From Ruminococcaceae bacterium UBA1244 (GTDB lineage Bacteria > Bacillota > Clostridia > Oscillospirales > Acutalibacteraceae): DNA of 7,560 nt. The notes under the pieces are model-generated. The model had not been told where the DNA came from, ran no database searches, and saw nothing but the letters and a program-made list of their open reading frames with translations. The stretch lies in the NCBI GenBank assembly GCA_002308635.1, contig DBWG01000005.1, forward strand, positions 1-7,560. The letters run 5' to 3'. Position 1 is the first letter of the stretch; each line of letters begins with the position of its first letter. Both the position numbers and the translations under genes were made by a program. This document shows positions 1 through 5,149 of the stretch, piece by piece.

Positions 1-81
1 GTCATGTTTTATTTAAGGAAAAGTATGAATATTAACAAATAACGGACTAAAAAACATGGGTATGTTCCTGTGGGTTTGCAA

Positions 82-110
82 TTTACAATTCAAAAAATAT
101 GATATATCAT
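82..110 (+). promoter_or_regulatory. Probable sigma-A promoter of the recombinase operon
   Basis: A -35 box TTTACA (82-87, 5 of 6 to TTGACA) and a -10 box TATCAT (105-110, 5 of 6 to TATAAT) are separated by exactly 17 bases. An alternative pair is TTCAAA (89-94) with TATGAT (112-117), also 17 bases apart. Either would start transcription near 117-124 and give a leader of about 130 bases before the first recombinase. The choice between the two pairs cannot be made from sequence alone. Confidence 0.5.
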
Positions 111-118
111 ATATGATA
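97..118. promoter_or_regulatory. Nested palindrome over the -10 region, candidate operator
   Basis: A perfect 16-base palindrome ATATGATATATCATAT (97-112) overlaps a perfect 14-base palindrome TATCATATATGATA (105-118). Together they make three alternating TGATA/TATCA half-sites about one half-turn to one turn apart. The block covers the -10 box of both candidate promoters, the usual place for a repressor site. A dimeric regulator, or a recombinase subunit acting on its own promoter, is the natural guess. AT-rich DNA produces short palindromes by chance, so this is a candidate only. Confidence 0.4.
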
Positions 119-252
119 CGCCTAATCGGGGTGCGTCAAGGACAGAGTTTGATAATATGAATATAGCAATAAGGCTGAAAGGAGGTTTTGCAGACCAGTT
201 TACGGTGTCGTGATGCATTTTGAAGAGGCAACAAAATTCTCGGAGGTAAAAT
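119..252 (+). other. Leader of the recombinase operon with an unpaired Shine-Dalgarno sequence
   Basis: No convincing gene lies between the predicted transcription start and the first recombinase. An excellent ribosome-binding sequence AAAGGAGG (178-185) has no ATG or GTG at a workable distance; the nearest ATG is at 213. A possible 18-codon leader peptide (ATG 157 to TGA 213) ends in an ATGA-type overlap with a second short frame, but it has only a poor ribosome site of its own. The true ribosome site of the recombinase is GGAGG at 242-246. Confidence 0.35.
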
Positions 253-1737
253 ATGAAGGTGACAATTGTAGAACAGAGCGAAAAAAAGAACTGTATTCAG
301 AGAATTGCTGCCTATTGTCGTGTATCAACTGACAGATCTGACCAGAACAGTTCTTTTGATGTACAGAGAACATACTTTTTAAAGAAATACAAAAATGCAG
401 ATGATGTTGATTTTGTTGGAGTATATTCTGACAGATTCAGCGGAACATCACTTGAATGCAGACCAGGTTTTCAGCAAATGATGAGTGACTGCCGTGAAGG
501 AAAAATAGACCGTATAGTAACAAAATCCCTGAGCCGGTTTGCAAGAAACACAAAGGAATGTTTATCAACGCTCAGGGAGTTGAAGGAACAGGGGATAACT
601 GTACTGTTTGAAAAGGAAAATATTGATACATCAAAAGTATCCGATGAAATAATGATAACGATTCTGGAGGGACTTGCACAGGAGGAATCCGCATCTATCT
701 CCAGAAACGTCCGATGGAGTCTGAAGCGCAGGATGTCAAGCGGAACACTTGGCATCGCAAAGGTACCGTATGGATATACAAAAAAAGGAGGCAGGCTGGA
801 AATTGAAGAAGAAAAGGCCGGAACGGTCAGGAGAATATTTTCACTCTATCTTAGCGGGGCAGGAGCAAAAAAAATAGCGGTTCTTCTCAATTCGGAAAAT
901 ATACCGTCACCTACCGGAAGAAAATGGAATAATGTTACGATATTAAAAATGCTTCGTCAGGAAAAATACATCGGAGATATACGCTGGCAAAAAACATTTT
1001 CGGTATTTATGGAAATAAGATCAAGAAAAAACAGAGGTGAGGCAGACAGCTATTACATAAAGAACTGTCTGCCGCCGATAGTGAGCCGTGAGACTTTTGA
1101 AAAAGCCCGTGAGCTTTGCGCCAGGAATACAAGAAAGCCGAAAAGCAAAAATGATTCCCCATTCCGCAGGAAAACGAAATGCACCTGCGGACGTTCTTAT
1201 TATTTAAGGAAGAGTACAGAGATGATATGGGAATGCAGCGGAAAATACAGCACGACAGTTCCATGCACAAATCCGGTATTCAGTGACCATGATTATCATA
1301 CCGCATGGCAAAGATTGTGTACAAAGCTCAGAAAGTATACAGACGAAACGGTTCTTTCGTGCAGGGAACTTTTTGTTTTTGCAGGGGAATATCTTGTTGA
1401 CGGGGAGGTGATGCACCTGAGAAACAGTGAGGAGGATTATTCACGTCGAAAATATGTTTTGTGTTCGCTGTGTCTGGAGGGCTGCATCACCACCGAAAAG
1501 CTGTTTTCTCTTCAGAGTGAGATCGACTCAAAGCTTGAAGAAATAAAGAAGCATCTTACTGTACTCAACGGAAGTATGACAAAAAGGGTTGATGAACTTG
1601 ATAAGCTGTATATGCTTTTGAAGGATAGTACATCTGAAAATCTTGAAGAAAAAATACTGTTGCGTTCCGTGACAGACGGAAAAACGATAGAGTTTGAACT
1701 GATCGGAGGGCTGAGCTTCAAGGAGGAATTGGGATGA
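253..1737 (+). CDS. Large serine recombinase, first of triplet
   Basis: A site-specific recombinase that would cut and rejoin the ends of a mobile element through a covalent phosphoserine link. The start is supported by GGAGG six bases upstream of the ATG. The resolvase catalytic domain spans about residues 17-155: the YCRVST motif gives nucleophile Ser25 with Arg23, and SRFARN (94-99) supplies the conserved arginines. The DNA-binding Recombinase domain (about 170-285) begins at PYGY. A zinc-ribbon-like segment follows with Cys310, Cys312, Cys328 and Cys338; its first pair is CxC rather than the usual CxxC. A charged, probably coiled-coil region lies at about 415-475, and the tail ends in a beta-rich segment (TIEFELIGG). 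At 494 aa the length is normal for the family and the gene looks intact. It overlaps the next gene by four bases (ATGA), so translation is probably coupled. Target site and partner are unknown. Confidence 0.93.
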   Translation: MKVTIVEQSEKKNCIQRIAAYCRVSTDRSDQNSSFDVQRTYFLKKYKNADDVDFVGVYSDRFSGTSLECRPGFQQMMSDCREGKIDRIVTKSLSRFARNTKECLSTLRELKEQGITVLFEKENIDTSKVSDEIMITILEGLAQEESASISRNVRWSLKRRMSSGTLGIAKVPYGYTKKGGRLEIEEEKAGTVRRIFSLYLSGAGAKKIAVLLNSENIPSPTGRKWNNVTILKMLRQEKYIGDIRWQKTFSVFMEIRSRKNRGEADSYYIKNCLPPIVSRETFEKARELCARNTRKPKSKNDSPFRRKTKCTCGRSYYLRKSTEMIWECSGKYSTTVPCTNPVFSDHDYHTAWQRLCTKLRKYTDETVLSCRELFVFAGEYLVDGEVMHLRNSEEDYSRRKYVLCSLCLEGCITTEKLFSLQSEIDSKLEEIKKHLTVLNGSMTKRVDELDKLYMLLKDSTSENLEEKILLRSVTDGKTIEFELIGGLSFKEELG

Positions 1738-2252
1738 GTGAAAGAAACTTTCCATACGGATACAAAATGTCAGACGGTGCGATCGCTGTTGATGAAGGCG
1801 AGGCAAAATATGTACGCCTTATTTTTGAAATGAAATATAAAGGTATGGGAGTATGTGAGATCGGACGCTGTCTTTACAAAGAAAACATACCGTTTTTTTC
1901 CGACACAGTATCGAAAACGATAAAAAAGGCAAGTGCCATACTTTACAAGCAGATATATGCCGGAAACGAAAAATATCCGGCAATAATCGACAGGGGAATA
2001 TTTGACGAAATACAGAAGATGAAACCACCCGCTTTCCGGAAAAAGAAAGAAAAGAAACCGGAGCCGGTTTTTTGTGAGGAATACGAGATAATAAATGATG
2101 AAGAAACAGAAAGAATAAGAAATGAGATCATCCGCATGATAATGGAACACGCAAAAAGCAGTGAAGAGATAAGCGGGATGATATCGGAGTATGCCGAGAG
2201 AAAATATCAGTGTATAAAACGAAAGGAAGATAAAAATGGATCAGGCACCTGA
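1734..2252 (+). CDS. Small catalytic-less Recombinase-domain protein, middle of triplet
   Basis: This 172-aa protein begins directly at the PYGY motif that opens the DNA-binding Recombinase domain of large serine recombinases. Residues 6-97 line up by eye with residues 171-285 of the first recombinase (PYGY, acidic segment, V-R-IF, ENIP, then Y-G and a late IIDRGIFDEIQ-like turn). There is no resolvase domain and no nucleophilic serine, so it cannot cut DNA. A lysine-rich linker (102-109) leads to a helical, charged C-terminus (118-165). The start is firm: AAGGAGG lies seven bases upstream and the ATG overlaps the previous stop. The last 17 bases overlap the next recombinase. It may be a DNA-binding partner that sets site choice or direction; that is inference. 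It could instead be a decayed recombinase, but the clean coupled start argues for a maintained gene. Confidence 0.85.
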   Translation: MSERNFPYGYKMSDGAIAVDEGEAKYVRLIFEMKYKGMGVCEIGRCLYKENIPFFSDTVSKTIKKASAILYKQIYAGNEKYPAIIDRGIFDEIQKMKPPAFRKKKEKKPEPVFCEEYEIINDEETERIRNEIIRMIMEHAKSSEEISGMISEYAERKYQCIKRKEDKNGSGT

Positions 2253-3717
2253 AGTGATATTGATACCCGCAGTAAAACCGCAGCATTCGGTCACAGGCAG
2301 CGGTGTGACCAAAAGAGTTGCAGCCTACTGCCGTGTTTCAACGGAACGGGAAAATCAGCAGAATTCCTATGCAGCACAGATAAGCTACTATACTGATCAT
2401 ATCACATCAAATCCGGACTGGGAGCTTGTCGGGATATATGCGGATGAAGGTATCAGCGGAACATGTACAAAAAACAGGACACAGTTTAACAAAATGATAC
2501 GTGCGGCAAGACAAAAAAAGATAGATCTGATACTTTGCAAAAGCATCAGCCGTTTTGCACGGAATACGGTAGATTGTCTTGACTATGTGCGGGAACTGCG
2601 TTCTCTTGGTGTGGCTGTGATATTTGAAAAGGAAAACATCAACACGGACTCGATGAATTCGGAGTTTACGATAAGTCTTTATGCTTCATTTGCACAGGCG
2701 GAAAGCGAATCCATAAGCAAAAATGTAACGTGGGGAATAGAAAGATCGTTTCGTGCCGGAAAGGTAAATTACCGTTTTCGTCAGACACTTGGCTACAGTA
2801 CTGACAGCGAAGGAAGGCCTTATATAATAGAGGATGAAGCAGAAATAGTCCGGATGATATTCAGGGAATATGCGGATGGGGCAAGGATAAATGAAATTGC
2901 CGAAAAGCTCAATGAAATGGGAGCAAAACGCCGCAGCGGAAGTTCCCGATGGACACGCAGCCATATATACCAGATACTCAGAAATGAAAAGTATGTCGGC
3001 GATGCGATACTTCAAAAAAGCTATACCGTAAACTGCATAACGCATGAACGCCGAAAAAATACCGGGCAAAAGCCAATGTATCTGATACAGAATTGTCATG
3101 TGCCGATCATCGACAGAAAGACCTATGACCTTGTACGTCTTGAACTTGAAAAAAGAAGTCTTTTAAAAAAGGCTGCCGAAAAGAGCGGCAAAAAATATCG
3201 TTCAAAATACTGCCTCAGCCAGCTTTTAGTGTGTCCGTTTTGCGGTGGATATTACAAGCGGACGATCTGGATGCTGAAAGGTAAAAAAGCCGGAGTGTGG
3301 AGATGCTGCAGCCGATTGTCAGGCGGCGGGTGCAAAAAGGCATTTTCTTATCACGAAGATGTGCTGCATGATGCTGTTGTGGCGGCTGTTAACAGTATTG
3401 TGGGAAAAGCAGACCTTTTCTGTGCCGCAGACAAAGACAGCCGTCTCCTGATGGATGAGACCGAACAGCAGATCACTGATGTAAACAACGAGCTTGCAAA
3501 AATTGAGCAGGAGAGAGAAAAGCTGATCGGTACCGTGCTGGACGATGCCTTTTTACAGTTCAGCAGCGAGATAAAGACACTTAACGATCGTGAAGCTGAA
3601 CTTTTTTGCAAACTAAAGGAACTGAAATCAAAGCATTATGACATCAAAAGAAAGATGCTGAAGGAGGAAGCAGCCCGAAAGCAGCTCAGGGAATTGAGAC
3701 CTATAAAAAAAATTTGA
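2236..3717 (+). CDS. Large serine recombinase, third of triplet, C-terminally cut by a frameshift
   Basis: A second full-size serine recombinase, clearly related to the first. The ribosome site AAAGGAAG (2222-2229) supports the ATG, which lies inside the preceding gene. The catalytic domain spans about residues 26-165: the YCRVST motif gives Ser35 and Arg33, the DEGISGT motif sits at 70-76, and SRFARN at 105-110. The Recombinase domain covers about 180-300. A zinc ribbon follows with Cys333, Cys336, Cys357 or Cys358, and Cys366. A long coiled coil (about 403-485) is the segment that in this family helps to control synapsis and direction. The frame ends at residue 493, just after a run of eight A, and the expected last strand-rich segment continues in the +1 frame (see the feature at 3713). 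All catalytic parts are present, so the enzyme may still act. Whether the short form, a slippage product or a dead gene is the biological reality cannot be told here. Confidence 0.9.
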   Translation: MDQAPEVILIPAVKPQHSVTGSGVTKRVAAYCRVSTERENQQNSYAAQISYYTDHITSNPDWELVGIYADEGISGTCTKNRTQFNKMIRAARQKKIDLILCKSISRFARNTVDCLDYVRELRSLGVAVIFEKENINTDSMNSEFTISLYASFAQAESESISKNVTWGIERSFRAGKVNYRFRQTLGYSTDSEGRPYIIEDEAEIVRMIFREYADGARINEIAEKLNEMGAKRRSGSSRWTRSHIYQILRNEKYVGDAILQKSYTVNCITHERRKNTGQKPMYLIQNCHVPIIDRKTYDLVRLELEKRSLLKKAAEKSGKKYRSKYCLSQLLVCPFCGGYYKRTIWMLKGKKAGVWRCCSRLSGGGCKKAFSYHEDVLHDAVVAAVNSIVGKADLFCAADKDSRLLMDETEQQITDVNNELAKIEQEREKLIGTVLDDAFLQFSSEIKTLNDREAELFCKLKELKSKHYDIKRKMLKEEAARKQLRELRPIKKI

Positions 3718-3835
3718 TGATGACCTGATCTACAGAGTGATTTCAAGGATCGAAGCCGTCGGAAAGGATAAGCTGAAAATTACTTTTTATGGCGGATATT
3801 CAATAAATCAAAATATTCGGGCTTCAAAAAAGTAA
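3713..3835 (+). pseudogene. Out-of-frame C-terminal tail of the third recombinase
   Basis: Reading in the +1 frame from just after the A8 tract (3705-3712) gives an open stretch without a start codon, ending at TAA 3833-3835. It begins FDDDLIYRVISRIE and later contains KLKITFYGGYSI. This is the style of the usual end of large serine recombinases, and it matches the pattern of the first recombinase's end (DGKTIEFELIGGLSF). Dropping one A would join it to the upstream frame and give 532 residues. Having no start of its own, it can be expressed only by slippage, or the frameshift is a mutation or sequencing error. Confidence 0.8.
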
Positions 3836-3967
3836 GCCGCATTCCGCATTTGGATAACAAAAATCACAAAAGTAAGAAAAATCGGGCGGCTTTGCAAAAA
3901 AACAACGGTATTATACAAGAAATGTATATTTGTGATAATATTTTTTATCAAATTTGTAATATTACTA
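3836..3967. other. AT-rich intergenic region, likely element boundary
   Basis: No gene is supported here. The stretch holds a 7-base inverted repeat AAGCCGC (3834-3840) / GCGGCTT (3886-3892) with a 45-base interval, a 17-base palindrome TATACA-AGAAA-TGTATA (3912-3928), and TGATAA (3933-3938) facing TTATCA (3945-3950). No strong terminator for the recombinase operon was found. Serine-recombinase att sites share only a short core and need comparison with an empty site, so the boundary cannot be fixed from this sequence. Confidence 0.35.
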
Positions 3968-3996
3968 TTGATTTTTGTTTCCATTTGGTGTAGAAT
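3968..3996 (+). promoter_or_regulatory. Promoter of the 295-aa surface protein gene
   Basis: A -35 box TTGATT (3968-3973, 4 of 6) and a -10 box TAGAAT (3991-3996, 5 of 6) are separated by exactly 17 bases. The predicted start near 4003 leaves a leader of about 155 bases before the ATG at 4160. That is long enough for post-transcriptional control, though no known riboswitch could be recognised in it. Confidence 0.6.
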
Positions 3997-4159
3997 ATAG
4001 TAAAAGTATTGCTATGTAATTATGTTTCCGAAAGATGGACGGGCAGGAATTTGAGTTTTTGTTGGCGTTTGTGTTTGTTATTTTGTTTTTTGGTAGTTGC
4101 GTTCCGTTCGTGCATCATTGTTTTGTGAGATAAATTTTTAAGAAAAGGAGAACTGGCGT

Positions 4160-5047
4160 ATGCGGCTGACGGCAAATAGAATAATCGCTGTTTTGCTTAT
4201 GGCAGTCTTTCTTGTCACGATGATAAGTACGGCTGCTTTTGCCGAGAACAGTATAGATGCAACGGTCCGTCTTGAAGACGGTTCTGTTGCGGCTCTTCCT
4301 GAAAACCTTATAGTGCGGGATAACAACGGCGTTTCGGTCAGCGAAAATGGAGAGTATTTCTTTGAGGTCGAGGATATGGAGGACGGAAAGACGTATGTCA
4401 AAAATATCCAGATCATGAACCTCAGAAGAAATAAGGCATTCAATATTTATTTCAGTGCGGATCCTATCGCTGAGTCGGGGGATATCGACCTGCTCAATGA
4501 GTGTACGTGCAATGTTTATCTTGACAATGAACAGGTATTTACCGGCAAGGTAACAGGTGACGGAACTCCCGATATGATGCGCAGTCACGGAAACCGTCTT
4601 GATCTTGGTATTTATTCGCCGGGCAGGAGCAGGACTCTTCGTGTTGAGATCACATGGAACTGGCAGGGCAGCGGTACAGGTTCGGTTGATAACGGACATC
4701 GTATCGTTGACAGTGACGGTATAAAGGTTCTCAGCCCCAAAGTCGGAGACGATCATGCAGAAGGAGAGGTACTTTTCAGGTGGATATTCTCTGCTGAGGT
4801 CACAGAAGATCCGGATCATCCGGATACTCCCGTTGATACCGGCGATATGATCGGATTTATCGGCGCAGGTATCGCAATAGCGGCTATTATTGTTATGTTC
4901 ATCCTTGTGCTGTTGAAGAAGAAAAAGAAGGAAAAGGAAGAGACCAAGAAAACTTCTTCTGATGCAAAGGCAGATTCAGACAGCGAAAAACCGAAAGGCC
5001 GTGAAAGGATCGTAGTCAACAATAAAGATCCTGACAAAAAAGAATAG
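4160..5047 (+). CDS. Secreted/membrane-anchored surface protein with basic cytoplasmic tail
   Basis: A 295-aa protein of unknown function. The start is supported by AAAAGGAG nine bases upstream. Residues 1-28 form a classical signal peptide ending AFA. The ectodomain (29-222) has a pattern seen in TasA/camelysin-like and cell-wall-anchor beta-sandwich proteins of Firmicutes: an extended KNIQIMNL strand, then LLNECTCNVYLDNEQVFTGK, an LGIYSPG turn with a following strand, and a late FRWIFSAEV strand. The family match is by eye only. PVDTGD (224-229) precedes a membrane helix (231-252), a run of lysines (253-257) and a charged, probably disordered tail to 295. PVDTGD resembles a sortase signal (LPxTG), but the 40-residue tail after the helix is longer than in sortase substrates, so a simple C-terminal membrane anchor is more likely. 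It has its own promoter and terminator, so it is probably monocistronic. Confidence 0.85.
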   Translation: MRLTANRIIAVLLMAVFLVTMISTAAFAENSIDATVRLEDGSVAALPENLIVRDNNGVSVSENGEYFFEVEDMEDGKTYVKNIQIMNLRRNKAFNIYFSADPIAESGDIDLLNECTCNVYLDNEQVFTGKVTGDGTPDMMRSHGNRLDLGIYSPGRSRTLRVEITWNWQGSGTGSVDNGHRIVDSDGIKVLSPKVGDDHAEGEVLFRWIFSAEVTEDPDHPDTPVDTGDMIGFIGAGIAIAAIIVMFILVLLKKKKKEKEETKKTSSDAKADSDSEKPKGRERIVVNNKDPDKKE

Positions 5048-5061
5048 CGTATGATGACAGT

Positions 5062-5094
5062 CCCCCGGAGGCTTGGTGCTTCCGGGGGCTTTTT
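5062..5094 (+). terminator. Intrinsic terminator of the surface protein gene
   Basis: A G+C-rich stem of 11 pairs with one G-U (5062-5072 with 5078-5088, core CCCCCGGA/TCCGGGGG) and a 5-base loop is followed after one base by TTTTT. It begins 15 bases after the stop codon. Confidence 0.9.
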
Positions 5095-5100
5095 GGACAG

Positions 5101-5137
5101 AAAAAAACACGATGACCGATGCAGCCACCGTGTTTTT
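5101..5137 (-). terminator. Intrinsic terminator of the protease-FHA gene
   Basis: On the minus strand, a stem pairing 5132-5122 with 5118-5108 (11 pairs including three G-U) is followed by seven T (5107-5101). It lies 13 bases after the protease stop codon. The outer A/T bases extend the hairpin to 5137, so it may also work on the plus strand as a backup terminator. Confidence 0.8.
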
Positions 5138-5149
5138 GTTTTGTTTATG

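Larger units (their letters stand above)
253..3835 (+). mobile_element. Integration/excision module of an integrative element (partial)
   Basis: Three overlapping plus-strand genes form one module: recombinase, catalytic-less recombinase-domain protein, recombinase. Arrays of two or three large serine recombinases are known from integrative and mobilizable elements of Firmicutes and, in paired form, from the staphylococcal cassette chromosome (ccrA/ccrB). Such modules usually sit at one end of their element. Cargo or transfer genes are not in this window and would lie to the left. The right boundary is probably in 3836-3967. No attachment site could be identified with confidence. Confidence 0.6.

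Noticed and set aside
213..330. Small gene starting at ATG 213
   Set aside because: It has no ribosome site in range, overlaps the first recombinase out of frame, and encodes no recognisable sequence.
2686..3099. 137-aa open frame on the minus strand
   Set aside because: It lies entirely antisense to conserved Recombinase-domain sequence of the third gene and shows only low-complexity hydrophobic and aromatic content.
3834..3892. Terminator of the recombinase operon
   Set aside because: The 7-base inverted repeat has a 45-base interval and only TTT after it, too weak to call an intrinsic terminator.
4003..4159. Known riboswitch in the leader of the surface protein gene
   Set aside because: A GAAAGATGG-like piece recalls parts of cyclic-di-GMP leaders, but the paired stems and conserved core of that class are absent.
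4115..4819. 234-aa open frame on the minus strand
   Set aside because: It is antisense to the surface protein gene, which has a signal peptide, ribosome site, promoter and terminator. The antisense product has no recognisable domain and no ribosome site.
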